This document shows positions 8,459-18,905 of a DNA stretch of 64,000 nucleotides, one piece after another. Location: the NCBI RefSeq assembly GCF_003474435.1, contig NZ_QRNF01000007.1:53902-117901 (forward strand), written 5' to 3'. Under the pieces are notes generated by a model, which saw only the letters and a list, made by a program, of their open reading frames with translations, had not been told where the DNA came from and did not search any database. The position numbers and the translations under genes are program-made. The number at the start of each line of letters is the position of its first letter. The stretch's first letter is position 1. Source of the DNA: Ruminococcus sp. AF46-10NS (GTDB lineage: Bacteria > Bacillota > Clostridia > Lachnospirales > Lachnospiraceae).

Positions 8459-8893
8459 GTGAACATTCTGTTTTTTCTGATTCCCAAAAGCGAAGTCGCC
8501 TACATCTTCGAAGATGAAACACTTCGCCAGACCCTGGAAAAAATGGAGCACCGTAAATACTCCTGCATCCCGATCCTTACCATGGACGGCAAATATCTGG
8601 GAACAATCTCAGAGGGCGATCTTCTGTGGGGAATGCGCCACGCTGATATCCATGATATCAAAGAGACCGAAGGAGTTCCTATTATGGCGATCCCGCGCCG
8701 TGCAACCTATAAACCGGTGCACGCAGACTCCAATATGGAAGATCTTCTGGACCGCGCCATTAATCAGAACTTTGTTCCGGTTGTAGATGACCAGGGTTCC
8801 TTTATCGGAATCATAACCAGAAAGTCGATCATCAAATACTGTTATAATGAAATGAAAGCTGCACAGGAGATCGCCGGACAGGACTCTGAGTAA
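8459..8893 (+). CDS. CBS-domain pair protein
   Basis: A 144-residue cytosolic protein made almost wholly of two CBS motifs (about residues 10-60 and 75-130), including PILTMDGKYLGTISEGDLLW and FVPVVDDQGSFIGIITRKSI. It begins with GTG 8459 behind GAGGTG. CBS pairs bind adenine nucleotides. Size and layout resemble the c-di-AMP receptor DarB/CbpB of Bacilli, but that match is by general appearance only. It lies 27 bases after asnA and is probably co-transcribed, which hints at a nucleotide or ammonia-status sensor; this is inference. Confidence 0.75.
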   Translation: MNILFFLIPKSEVAYIFEDETLRQTLEKMEHRKYSCIPILTMDGKYLGTISEGDLLWGMRHADIHDIKETEGVPIMAIPRRATYKPVHADSNMEDLLDRAINQNFVPVVDDQGSFIGIITRKSIIKYCYNEMKAAQEIAGQDSE

Positions 8894-8946
8894 GCTCCCT
8901 GACCTGCCGGTGGATCATACACCGTACAGCAATCAGCATATCAACC

Positions 8947-8997
8947 AAAAAAGGATGACGATCCGCTATTAATACCAGCGGATCGTCATCCTTTTCT
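8947..8997. terminator. Strong bidirectional terminator
   Basis: AAGGATGACGATCCGC (8951-8966), an 11-base loop, and the perfect complement at 8978-8993, flanked by A and T runs. It separates the CBS gene from convergent nagA. Confidence 0.92.
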
Positions 8998-9024
8998 TAT
9001 CGTCGGTGTCTGCTTCTGATCTCT

Positions 9025-10127
9025 TTATATCACTCTTACGATATTCAATTCTCTGTCTGCGATCACAATATCCGCTCTCTTTCCAGGCACAAGTGATCCC
9101 ACTTCATCATAAATCCCAATGCTCCTGGCCGGATTTCTGGTAGCTGCAAATATTGCCGCGTGTTCCGGCACCCCCATGCCGATCACACATTTCATACACT
9201 CATATAAATTCGTTGCAGAACCAGCAATCGTACCATCTTCCAACACAGCCTTACGGTCTTTCATAATAACTTTCTGGCCGCCCAGCTCATACTCGCCATT
9301 CTCCATTCCGGCTGCCATCATAGAATCGCTGATCAGTACAAGACGTTCTTCCCCGAACATGCGAAATGTATTTCGCACCACTGACGGATGGATATGTATT
9401 CCATCTCCGATCAGCTCTGCCATACACTCCGGATCATCTGCTGCCGCGCTGATAACTCCAGGAGCCCTGTGTCCCAACGGTTCATGGCATTATAAAGATG
9501 CGTTACATGATGTGCACCTTCCTGCATCGCCCTGGCTGCACAATCATAATCTGCTCCTGTATGTCCGACAGAGATCACCACTTCATCTTTAAACTCCCGG
9601 ATAAAAGCCTCTGCCCCTTTCATATTCGGGGCCACAGTAACAATCTTTATCTTACCGCCGGACACATTCTGGCACTCTCTGAAGAACTCAATATCCGGAT
9701 TTCGGATATACCGCTCATCATGAGCCCCTTTTTTCGCAGGGTCGAGAAAAGGCCCTTCCATATTTAATCCAACGATCCGGGCACAGCTTTCATCCTGTTC
9801 CACTTCAGCAGCAGATGCAAATATCCGAATCAGCTGATCCATAGGCAGAGTCATTGATGTAGGACAGTAGGATGTAACTCCCTGGGATTTCTCATATTGA
9901 AGAATTTTCTTAAGTCCGGAGGCATCCGCATCAGAAAAATCATGACCCACAGCCCCATGGCTGTGAATATCCACAAGTCCTGGCAGCACCTTCAGTCCGG
10001 AAGCATCCACTTCTTCCTTATCGGAAACTTCTGTCCCATCGGACACGATCCTGCCGTTTTCCACATAAAGATCCATTTTCCGATAGCTTCCATCCTCCTG
10101 AAAAACATTTCCATTCCTGATGATCAT
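9025..10127 (-). CDS. nagA: N-acetylglucosamine-6-phosphate deacetylase, frameshifted
   Basis: NagA removes acetate from GlcNAc-6-phosphate to give glucosamine-6-phosphate. The amidohydrolase signatures are present: DIHSHGAVGHDF near residue 53, GLNMEGPF with the metal-ligand Glu, SVGHTGA, HLYNAMN, and LISDSMMAAG with the catalytic Asp. The frame breaks at 9478-9480, where AACCGTTGG stands for AACCCGTTGG; restoring one base yields 367 residues. It is the last gene of the amino-sugar operon, 43 bases after nagB. The break is likely a sequence error. Confidence 0.92.
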
Positions 10128-10170
10128 AATTTTTTCTTTCCCCTCTCTGCCGTTCTCTTATATTCTGTAA

Positions 10171-10913
<743 letters not shown>

Positions 10914-10930
10914 AGTTTTCCCCCCAGCTC

Positions 10931-11770
10931 TTATTCTGCGATCAGTTTATCCAGAAGCTCCTTGGCCATACGGATATCTTTTTTCTGTTCCTCACCGGAG
11001 ATCTCACGCTCAATGGTAATATCTCCCTGATAACCGATCTCTTTCAGCTTTGCAATAAATGCAGGATAATTTACTTTACCCTGGCCAAGGGGAACCTCAT
11101 CACCCAGATGATGTCCATCTGTTGGATATTTTCCATCTTTTCCGTGAATTCCCATGACATACTCACCGAAAACCTCCAGAGCATCTACCGGATTTGCCTT
11201 TCCGTACATGATCAGGTTTGCAGGATCAAGATTAATTCCCACATTTCCTTTTCCGACAGCTTTCTCAATATCCTGGATCGCACGCTTTAATGTTACAGGA
11301 GTCTCCTGTCCTGTTTCAAACAGGAAGTTCTGACCATTTTCCTTACATTTTTCCACAATAGCCTTACATGCAACCAATACTTCCTCGTATTTCGGGTCGT
11401 ATGGATTTTCCGGCATATAGCCAACGTGTGTTGCCAGGTCTGTCACATGGATCTTTTTCGCAAAGTCAGAACCTTCCATAAGCATCTTCAGTCTCTCAAC
11501 TCTGTAATCAGACGGAATCAGGCCAAGTGTCAGCTGTCCTTCATAGAAATCCCAGACTCTGCGGCCTTCCCATCCGCACCAAAATGCGGTTACGTGGATC
11601 CCGTATTTCTCCAGACCTTTATTAATGGCCTCCGCCATAGCATCATCCTGAAGTGTTGGACGATCCCAACATACCAGCTGGCAGCTATCCACACCCATTT
11701 CCTTCAGCTCCGCAAATTTTGCATCAATATCTGTATCGCTTGTAAATTCGATCAAAACTCCAACTTTCAT
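10931..11770 (-). CDS. Sugar phosphate isomerase/epimerase-like TIM barrel
   Basis: A 279-residue member of the AP-endonuclease-2/xylose-isomerase-like superfamily, which usually binds a divalent metal. Likely metal ligands lie in FLFETGQE, INLDPANLIMYG, GIHGKDG and the final ITIEREI. The start is ATG 11770 behind AAGGAG. Its place between the sugar permeases and nagB suggests it remodels the imported sugar. Such proteins serve beside Gfo/Idh dehydrogenases as 3-keto-sugar epimerases (E. coli YcjR) or C-glycoside lyase subunits; which applies here is unknown. Confidence 0.78.
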   Translation of the reverse strand: MKVGVLIEFTSDTDIDAKFAELKEMGVDSCQLVCWDRPTLQDDAMAEAINKGLEKYGIHVTAFWCGWEGRRVWDFYEGQLTLGLIPSDYRVERLKMLMEGSDFAKKIHVTDLATHVGYMPENPYDPKYEEVLVACKAIVEKCKENGQNFLFETGQETPVTLKRAIQDIEKAVGKGNVGINLDPANLIMYGKANPVDALEVFGEYVMGIHGKDGKYPTDGHHLGDEVPLGQGKVNYPAFIAKLKEIGYQGDITIEREISGEEQKKDIRMAKELLDKLIAE

Positions 11771-11825
11771 AGGTTCTGTTCTCCTTCCAGTTATACTACT
11801 ATTATCTCATATTATACCACCAAAA

Positions 11826-12665
11826 TCAACCTTTTACCGCACCGGCAGTAATACCGCCTACAATATGCTTCTGCATCACAACAAAGAAGATAAGACTCGG
11901 TATCATAGACATTACAATTCCGGGAAGTGCATGCTCCCAGTCTGCTGTCTGTGCGGAAAACTGCATGTACAGTGCATTCTGGATATTCATTGCCACTGTA
12001 TTTCCGCCAACGATCAGCTGGTTGGTGATGATATCATTCCAGGTTGCCAGCGCATCCAAAACAACGACCGTAGTGAGGATCGGTTTCAGAAGCGGAAGTA
12101 CAATGCTGAAATAAGTGCGGATCTTACCTGCACCGTCAATACATGCACACTCTTCCAGATCGATAGGCACATTTTTTACAAATCCATGGATCATGTATAC
12201 AGCCAGCGGCATACACAAGCCTACACTTACCAGAATATATCCGATTCTTGTTCCAGTCAGCTTCACGTTGGAAACCAGTCTTGTCAAGGTAATCATGTAA
12301 GACTGGAACGGAACCATCATCGGCATGATGATCAGAACAAAGCATACTTTGCTGAGTCTGCTTTTTGTTCTTGCAAGCTTATAGGCTGCCATCGGCGCCA
12401 TGAGCACTACTAGGATAACCGTACAGAATGTATAGAGCAGTGTGTTAAAAATCAGAGACGGGAAACCGAATTTCGTCCAGGTCTCCATATACATCTTCAG
12501 GCTCCATGACTTGGGCAGAGCCAGAAAGTCCTGCAGCATATCATTATAGGGTTTAAATGAGTTTATAAAGATCAATACCAGCGGCATCAGCCAGAAGATC
12601 GCACATACAAAAATAATGATTGTCAGTGCATTCACCTGCCGCAGGTTCTTTGGTTTCTTCTTCAT
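11826..12665 (-). CDS. Sugar ABC transporter permease (MalG type)
   Basis: A 279-residue inner-membrane permease of the carbohydrate uptake-1 class with about six helices. The cytoplasmic EAA loop shows as LEECACIDGAGKIRTYFSIVLP, and the protein ends in the family's typical GITAGAVKG. It overlaps the upstream permease by one base (TAATG), so translation is coupled. The ATPase is missing from this operon, as is usual for such systems, which share an MsmX-type ATPase encoded elsewhere; none is visible in the window. Confidence 0.9.
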   Translation of the reverse strand: MKKKPKNLRQVNALTIIIFVCAIFWLMPLVLIFINSFKPYNDMLQDFLALPKSWSLKMYMETWTKFGFPSLIFNTLLYTFCTVILVVLMAPMAAYKLARTKSRLSKVCFVLIIMPMMVPFQSYMITLTRLVSNVKLTGTRIGYILVSVGLCMPLAVYMIHGFVKNVPIDLEECACIDGAGKIRTYFSIVLPLLKPILTTVVVLDALATWNDIITNQLIVGGNTVAMNIQNALYMQFSAQTADWEHALPGIVMSMIPSLIFFVVMQKHIVGGITAGAVKG

Positions 12666-13546
12666 TATGCCTCAACCTCCTTACTCTTGGTAATCTTCAT
12701 CTGAATTGCTGTAATGATCAGAACAAATACTACAAATACAAGAGATTTGGCAGTAGCAAGACCATATTTGCTGTTAACAAAAGCTTCCTTATAAATATTA
12801 TACGCAACGGAAACAGTTGAATTCGCAGGTCCGCCCTTTGTAAATACCATGATAATATCGAATAACTTAAACGCAAATGTCATTGATGTCAGCATACAGA
12901 TCGAGATCGCAGGCATGATCATCGGAATTGTGATCTTGCGGAATACCTGGAAAGAGGTTGCTCCGTCGATTCTTGCCGCTTCCAGAAGCTCTCCCGGAAC
13001 TGCAATGATTCCTGCGATATAATTGACCATGTAAAAACCAAGATTCTGCCATACTGCCATGACAACAACTACATAAAAAGCAAGCTTCGGTGTTCCAAGC
13101 CAGCTCCAGTTAAAGAATTCCCATCCTGTAACACTGTAAAGAGCCTCAAAGCCAGGTCCCAGGATAAATTTCCAGATCAGACTGATCGCTGTCAGACTGA
13201 TGATATAAGGAATATAATAAAAAGCACGACCAAGACTGTTCACTTTGTTCTCACGTGCCATTACGATAGCGACTGTGAGAGAAACAATGTTTACGATAAC
13301 AACATAAAATACTGCAAATTTAAGAGTAAATCTGACACCTTTCCAGAAAAGCGGGTCAGCAGTAAAGATCTTCACATAGTTGGCAAGTCCTACAAATTCC
13401 ATGTTCTTGCCGATTCCATTCCAATTAAATACCGAATAGTACAGATTCATTACAAATGGAATATCTGTGGCAAACAGTACAAAAGCGACTGCCGGAAAGA
13501 CAAACAATGCAAAAATTGCCAGATCCTTTGTTTTTTTGTTTTTCAA
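12665..13546 (-). CDS. Sugar ABC transporter permease (MalF/UgpA type)
   Basis: A 293-residue partner permease with six predicted helices and the EAA loop LLEAARIDGATSFQVFRKITIP. The start appears to be TTG at 13546 behind GGAGGGG, since no ATG fits. It forms the heterodimeric channel with the following permease and takes substrate from the binding protein encoded upstream. Confidence 0.9.
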   Translation of the reverse strand: MKNKKTKDLAIFALFVFPAVAFVLFATDIPFVMNLYYSVFNWNGIGKNMEFVGLANYVKIFTADPLFWKGVRFTLKFAVFYVVIVNIVSLTVAIVMARENKVNSLGRAFYYIPYIISLTAISLIWKFILGPGFEALYSVTGWEFFNWSWLGTPKLAFYVVVVMAVWQNLGFYMVNYIAGIIAVPGELLEAARIDGATSFQVFRKITIPMIMPAISICMLTSMTFAFKLFDIIMVFTKGGPANSTVSVAYNIYKEAFVNSKYGLATAKSLVFVVFVLIITAIQMKITKSKEVEA

Positions 13547-13691
13547 TCCTATCCCCTCCAGAAATTCATTTTTTCTTTGGTTTATATTTGGGAAACAGGC
13601 AAAGCTGCTGCCTGTCTCCCTCTTTTGTCAGTTACATTCCGTCAGCCCAAAATCAACAAATCTGTTTCTCTTCGGCTCCTGGAGTTCCTTG

Positions 13692-14934
13692 TTACTCTGC
13701 TGATGTCCAGAAATCCTGGAAGAGCTGTGTTACTTCATCTGCGCTCATGTCTCCAAGCATGTAAGACTGGATATACGGACCACACTCATCTGCGTAGCTG
13801 CCAGGAGCAATCGTGTGGATCCAGCCGTTTGTCTTTCCAGCGTCGATATAGGTCTTGGCATCATTTGCAAGAGCGCCGGTCACTTCCATATCAGACTTTG
13901 CACCAGGAACAGCTCCTACACCTTCTGCCATCCATTTCTGGCCTTCTTCGGATGTAAGGATAAACTCACAATACTCTTTTGCAAGATCCAGATTCTTGGA
14001 ATCTTTATTTACAATATAAGTCCAGTTACAGGAGGATAATACAGTTGCATCATCTTCACCGGCGCTACCGGGAATGGAAGAAATGCAAGATTTGCATCCG
14101 GATTAAAGGAATCCAGTGTAGACTGGCACCAGTCACCCATATGGATCATAGCTGCTTCGCCGTTTGCAAGCATATTCTCTGATGTCTCCCAGTCAACCTC
14201 AAGCGGCTTGTCCGGACCATACTCTACAGCAAGATCAAGGAATTTGTAAAGGTTCTCCCAGTTAGGCATATCTGCAAATGCTGTCTCACCGGATTTGATC
14301 GCATCTACTGTCTCAGCAGCTGTTTTGTCTTTGTCGATCATGAAATGTGTTGCAACCTGTCCTAATACCCATGTTTCCTTTGCAGCAAGTGCAAACGGAG
14401 TGATGCCTGCATCCTTCAGCTTCTTGCATGCCTCTTCCAGCTCATCCATGTTTGTCGGAAGCTTGTCGATACCAGCTTTCTCAAAGCAGTCCTTGTTGTA
14501 GATCAGACCCATGTTCTCATAGGTCCATGGAAGAGATTTTACATTTCCCTCGTCATCTTTTCCAAGGTTTACAGCGTCCTCATTGAACTTGTCCAGAACT
14601 TCTGTATCATTGCTCCAGTCGTAAGCGTAATCATAGTACATTTTCGCTTTTGTTCCGGCCTCAGCATCAAATACGTCTGGTGTATCACCGGAGTTTACTC
14701 TTGACTGAAGCAGTGTGTCGTAATCGTTGGCCGCATGCTGTACATCAACAGTCACACCAGGATGTGATTCCTCGAGGCTTTTACCATCTCGTCATATTCA
14801 TCCAGACCATAAGCATGTGCATCAAATACATTCAGTGTTACATTTTCCTCAGCATGTGCAGTTACCCCTCCTGCAACTACCATTGATGAGATCATTGCTG
14901 CTGATAACAGAATAGAAATCACTCTTTTTTTCAT
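13692..14934 (-). CDS. Extracellular sugar-binding lipoprotein-like SBP, two frameshifts
   Basis: A family-1 solute-binding protein for the two permeases downstream. It begins at ATG 14934 behind AAGGAGG with a signal peptide (KKRVISILLSAAMISSMVVAGG). No clear lipobox Cys is seen. Two single-base deletions split it: near 14775 (GCCTCGAGG for GCCTTCGAGG) and near 14068 (CCCGGTAGC for CCCGGGTAGC). Restoring both gives 414 residues, including IYNKDCFEKAGI, ADMPNWENLYKFLDLA and the Trp-rich C-terminus GWIHTIAPGS. The sugar is unknown; nagA/nagB downstream suggest an N-acetylglucosamine-containing one. Confidence 0.85.
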
Positions 14935-14997
14935 TTGCATATCCTCCTTTTGAATAGCTTTTTTTATTTTTCTCACTGTCTTTCAGTGAAAATTTCA

Positions 14998-16035
14998 TTA
15001 TTTGTTTTCGTGTGCGTTTACATACTCTTTTGCCGCATTCCACTCTTTAATCCCAAGCTGTACGGATCTTGCTCCTTCGATCAGAGGTGCAACCTCTACA
15101 GGTTTATCTTCTCTGACGCATTCCTGGAAATATTTGATCTCTGTATAATATGGTCCCAGATTGGAGACATTGATTCCTGCCACATCACTCTCGCCTTCAT
15201 ATTCAGCTTTGAGCTCTGGCGTCTCCACAGTTCCGTCTTTCTTATATACTGTCAGGCTCGGTGACTGAGCACCGTTAAATTCTATCGTAGCATCCTCAAA
15301 ATGTGCACGGAACGCTGCATGGAACTTCATTGCCGGCGACTCATCCCAAATACCCTCTGCTGTAGCAAAAACATCTCCGAATTCATACTCCGTGATGATA
15401 TGATTGATCATGCCACTTTCAAATCTGCTGGCTTTTACCTGGAAGCTGTCCGGCTCACCCAGCATATAACGCAGAAAATCAAGATCATGCACGTGAAGAT
15501 CCAGCACAACGGAACCACTCTTTTCTTCATTATGGAACCAGTCCTCAAATCCCCATTTCACATCTCCGCTGATACGTTCCATAGTAATGGATTTCAGCTT
15601 TCCGAATTTTTCTGTGTCGTAAGCTTCCTTCAGATATTTATATTCCTCAAAGGAACGTACTACCTGGCCTACCATAACCTTCTTCCCGGATCTTTTTTCT
15701 GCTTCAAGAAGCATCTGGCAATCCTCTTCGGTCAGACATACCGGTTTTTCCACCAGTACATTCATCCCTTTTTCCAGTGCTTTCACTGCATGTTCTGCAT
15801 GCAGATAGCTTGGAAGACAGATATGTACAATATCCAGCTGCTCCTTTTCGATCAGTTCCATTCCGTATTCATATGTGGCAGCTTCCGGAAAATATGATGC
15901 CGCTTTGTCCAGAAATTCTTTTCTGCAGTCAGACAGGGCAACTACCTCAACATCATCCTCTTTTTCTGATAAGACTTTCAGGGATAAGTAATGAGTCGTT
16001 CCCATTCCGCCGCATCCAATCACGCCTATTCTCAT
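14998..16035 (-). CDS. Gfo/Idh/MocA-family oxidoreductase (first gene of amino-sugar operon)
   Basis: A 345-residue NAD(P)-dependent sugar dehydrogenase. The Rossmann motif GVIGCGGMG is at the N-terminus, the family EKP motif (VEKPVCL) near residue 97, and a C-terminal substrate domain carries LDLHVHDLDFLRYML with a His/Asp catalytic pattern. It starts at ATG 16035 behind an AGAGAGGTAGAG site and opens the operon SBP-permeases-isomerase-nagB-nagA. The family often oxidises a ring hydroxyl (for example C3) to a ketone. The substrate is not known. Confidence 0.85.
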   Translation of the reverse strand: MRIGVIGCGGMGTTHYLSLKVLSEKEDDVEVVALSDCRKEFLDKAASYFPEAATYEYGMELIEKEQLDIVHICLPSYLHAEHAVKALEKGMNVLVEKPVCLTEEDCQMLLEAEKRSGKKVMVGQVVRSFEEYKYLKEAYDTEKFGKLKSITMERISGDVKWGFEDWFHNEEKSGSVVLDLHVHDLDFLRYMLGEPDSFQVKASRFESGMINHIITEYEFGDVFATAEGIWDESPAMKFHAAFRAHFEDATIEFNGAQSPSLTVYKKDGTVETPELKAEYEGESDVAGINVSNLGPYYTEIKYFQECVREDKPVEVAPLIEGARSVQLGIKEWNAAKEYVNAHENK

Positions 16036-16157
16036 CTCTCTACCTCTCTTTATTTGTCCAGTGGCCTAACTAATATTTCAAAAAATAAAAGCTTTTTGCA
16101 AAAATATCTGTGTTTCTTGCTACAAGCTCTCTTTTTTGCTGCTCTTAGCTTGAATTT

Positions 16158-16186
16158 AGGATAGCATTCTTTGCCGTATCTGTCAA
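16158..16186 (-). promoter_or_regulatory. Promoter of the amino-sugar catabolic operon
   Basis: On the minus strand: TTGACA (16186-16181), a 17-base spacer and TATCCT (16163-16158). The leader is about 115 bases to the Gfo/Idh start. Confidence 0.8.
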
Positions 16187-16255
16187 CATTCTTTCCCGTA
16201 TTTTCGTCTTTCAATGTGCATTTCTTGTATAATAAACAATATTTTAATTACTTTT

Positions 16256-16270
16256 TGTGCATTTTGCACA
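16256..16270. promoter_or_regulatory. Inverted repeat, candidate ROK operator
   Basis: TGTGCA-TTT-TGCACA in the middle of the 496-base divergent region between the two transcription units of the amino-sugar locus. A second TGTGCA occurs at 16215-16220. The ROK repressor encoded next door is the natural candidate to bind, by position only. Confidence 0.45.
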
Positions 16271-16428
16271 TTCGCAATTAATTTTTCCTACCACTGTACT
16301 ATTTATCTCCGTTTTTTTACCAGTCTTCCGAAAAAATGCCTGTGTTATATTGCTCTTCATTTTAGAATTGTCGTATTTTTACATTTTTTCTTCTATGACA
16401 GTCAATATTTTCTTTGTACAGCCACATG

Positions 16429-16457
16429 TTGATTATTTTCTGTATCTATGATAGGAT
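16429..16457 (+). promoter_or_regulatory. Candidate promoter of the ROK repressor gene
   Basis: TTGATT (16429-16434), 17 bases, TAGGAT (16452-16457). It would leave a leader of about 70 bases to the ATG at 16532. Confidence 0.5.
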
Positions 16458-16531
16458 ATATTTAGTACGGAGACTTTACCAATATTTTTCGGTACCGTTT
16501 ATTTTTAAAGGATTGGAGATGAAAAGAAACT

Positions 16532-17737
16532 ATGAAACTTGTTAATCAGCAGGTTATTAAGAACACGAATATGAAACGGCTCTATACTTCCATCTATTCC
16601 AGTCCCGGAATATCCAGAGCACACCTTGCCAAGCAGACGAAGCTCAGCAAAACAACCGTATCTACTCTTGTAGATGAACTGATCGAACGTGAATTCATTG
16701 TGGACAGCGGTATCGGAGAATCCGACAGCATCGGACGTAAGCCGAACTGCCTTCAGGTCCGGATGAACAGCTACTACGTTGTTGTCATGAACTGGAATGA
16801 AAATGCTGTCGAAGCTTATCTTGTGGACATTGCCGGTACTTCCGTCTTTCATGAATCACGGAAGCTTTCCGAAGATGAAAATCATGTCGCATGCTCCGGC
16901 TCCTGTTTCCGGGAATCCATTCTGGAACACTGTGCTCCTGACCGTATCCTTGGCATCTGCATAGTAATGTCCGCCATGATCGACGCCTCCAGCAATGAAG
17001 TATATTCCACGACCCTGAATCTGCCTTCCATGGAAAGCACTCAGATCATTAAATCTCTGAAGACTGCATTCCCGGGATACCCGGTAGATCTTCTCAATGA
17101 TACTGCCTGCTATTCCTATGCAGAAAAGGTCTATGGCAATATAAAAGAGAAAAATTTTGCTTTTCTCAATTTCGGCCGCGGCATCGGCGCCACCCTTTTC
17201 ACCGAAGGAAGTATGCTTGGAACTGCCAGTGGTTCCTCTACCCAATTCGGCCATTATTCCATCGATCCTCACGGTCCGGAATGTATCTGCGGAAATCACG
17301 GATGTCTGGAAGTTATGATCTCCGAACAGGCTCTGAAAAACAGGATCCCGGAATTCGGACAGATCCCATCCTTAAGTGCTCTTTCAGAGATCACCTTTTC
17401 AGACCTTGGAAAGGCTGCCACCTTCCGCGATCCAACCGCACTGGCTATGGTAAAGGAGATGGCATGGGAACTGTCCATTGCACTGAGCAATCTGATCAGT
17501 ACCGTAAATCCATCCCTGATCGTTCTCGGTGGAAAGATCCCTGCTCTTGGCGAATATTTTCTCAATGAAGTGCGGGAAGACCTGAAAAAAACAGGCTTTC
17601 GCAGGATGGCAGACAATGTGACCGTCCGTTACTCCCAGCTCCAGAGCGATTCATTCCTGAACGGAGCCATGAAATACTTTTTTGATATCCACTATTCTTT
17701 TACAGATCAGGATCCGACAAATTTTTTTATCGGATGA
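16532..17737 (+). CDS. ROK-family transcriptional repressor (NagC/XylR type)
   Basis: A 401-residue regulator. An N-terminal winged helix-turn-helix (SRAHLAKQTKLSKTTVSTLVDEL, about residues 28-52) precedes a sugar-kinase-like ROK domain with the zinc motif CICGNHGCLE (about residues 250-259) and GRGIGATLF. ROK repressors bind a sugar or sugar phosphate to release DNA. It is divergent from the operon that starts at 16035 and 15 bases ahead of a second Gfo/Idh gene, so it most likely controls both sides. Confidence 0.9.
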   Translation: MKLVNQQVIKNTNMKRLYTSIYSSPGISRAHLAKQTKLSKTTVSTLVDELIEREFIVDSGIGESDSIGRKPNCLQVRMNSYYVVVMNWNENAVEAYLVDIAGTSVFHESRKLSEDENHVACSGSCFRESILEHCAPDRILGICIVMSAMIDASSNEVYSTTLNLPSMESTQIIKSLKTAFPGYPVDLLNDTACYSYAEKVYGNIKEKNFAFLNFGRGIGATLFTEGSMLGTASGSSTQFGHYSIDPHGPECICGNHGCLEVMISEQALKNRIPEFGQIPSLSALSEITFSDLGKAATFRDPTALAMVKEMAWELSIALSNLISTVNPSLIVLGGKIPALGEYFLNEVREDLKKTGFRRMADNVTVRYSQLQSDSFLNGAMKYFFDIHYSFTDQDPTNFFIG

Positions 17738-17752
17738 TATAAGGAGGAAGCC

Positions 17753-18811
17753 ATGAAAAAACTGAAAGTTGCTATTGTAGGCTGCGGCCGTATTTCCGTC
17801 TCTTATGCGGATGCATTCCATCGTCTCAGCGACGAAGCAGAATTAGTATATGCTGTCGACAAGGACCCCGCTCTTGCCAGATCCTTTGCCGAGGAATTTA
17901 ACTGTTCCTGGACTACGGACTTTGATGAGATCCTGGATAAAAATATTGATGTGGTCCATCTCTGTCTGCCTCATTTCCTGCACCCGGTCATGGCCATCAA
18001 AGCCATGAAAGCCGGCATTAACGTCCTTACCGAAAAGCCCATCGCCACCTGTCTTCAGGATGCAGACAAAATGATCCGCACCGCCGAAGAAACTCATGTA
18101 AAGCTGGGTGTTATCTTTCAGACCCGTTACACAAAGAGTGTGGAAAAGCTCCGTGAAATGATCCAGCGGGGCGATTTCGGAAAAATCCTTACCGCCCGTT
18201 CCTATCTGACCTGGAACCGTCCGCTCGACTATTACAGTGGAAGTGACTGGAAGGGAACATGGGCCAAAGAGGGTGGCGGTGTTCTCATCGACCAGGCGAT
18301 CCACAGCATTGACCGCGTTCGATATATGCTGGATTCCGATGTGGAATGGATAGACGGAAGTGTTCATAATTATGTTCATCATTTTGTAAAAGTGGAGGAT
18401 GCCGCAGACGCTGCTATCATGTTTAAAAACGGCTGTCTTTACAATCTCTATGCCTGCAACATTTACGGAACCGATTCTCCGATCAACATTGAACTGATCG
18501 GTGAAAAAGGGCGCCTGGGTCTGAAGCAGGACATGGGCTATTACGAACTGGACGGCACCTATGCCGAGATCCGAAACACTTATGAAACCACAAATGTAGG
18601 TCCTGATTACTGGGGAAGCAGCCATCACCTGCAGATCCGTGACTTCTACCGTTCTGTCCGTGAGGATCTTCCTGTTGCCATCGACGGACTGGAAGGCAGA
18701 AAAACCCTTGAAATGGTAAAAGGCATCTACCTTTCCTCCGCCAAACGAGAACGTATCACTCTCCCCTTTGAGGATGTGATCTACAGTGATCTGAACCAGC
18801 CAATGAAATAA
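17753..18811 (+). CDS. Gfo/Idh/MocA-family oxidoreductase (second)
   Basis: A 352-residue dehydrogenase with AIVGCGRIS, the EKP motif (TEKPIAT) and the catalytic-domain segment GGGVLIDQAIHSIDRVRYML, preceded by SDWKGTW. That combination is typical of glycoside- or sugar-oxidising members such as DgpA-like proteins. It starts at ATG 17753 behind AAGGAGG and is co-transcribed with the ROK gene. It is not a duplicate of the first Gfo/Idh gene, since the substrate-domain motifs differ. A matched pair of Gfo/Idh enzymes recalls the E. coli YcjS/YcjQ pair. Confidence 0.85.
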   Translation: MKKLKVAIVGCGRISVSYADAFHRLSDEAELVYAVDKDPALARSFAEEFNCSWTTDFDEILDKNIDVVHLCLPHFLHPVMAIKAMKAGINVLTEKPIATCLQDADKMIRTAEETHVKLGVIFQTRYTKSVEKLREMIQRGDFGKILTARSYLTWNRPLDYYSGSDWKGTWAKEGGGVLIDQAIHSIDRVRYMLDSDVEWIDGSVHNYVHHFVKVEDAADAAIMFKNGCLYNLYACNIYGTDSPINIELIGEKGRLGLKQDMGYYELDGTYAEIRNTYETTNVGPDYWGSSHHLQIRDFYRSVREDLPVAIDGLEGRKTLEMVKGIYLSSAKRERITLPFEDVIYSDLNQPMK

Positions 18812-18833
18812 CGGTATCATTATTCTGTAAATA

Positions 18834-18896
18834 TAAAAAACGGATGTTTTATCTCCTGAAGCATTTCACAGGAGGATAAAGCATCCGTTTTTAATA
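18834..18896. terminator. Bidirectional terminator with nested hairpin
   Basis: AAAACGGATG pairs with CATCCGTTTT around an inner hairpin whose core is CTCCTG/CAGGAG. A and T tracts flank it. It separates the convergent Gfo/Idh gene and amino-acid ABC operon. Confidence 0.88.
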
Positions 18897-18905
18897 TTTT
18901 TATAT

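Noticed and set aside
18834..18896. Nested hairpin as a riboswitch
   Set aside because: It lies between convergent genes and has A and T tracts on both sides, as expected for a shared terminator.
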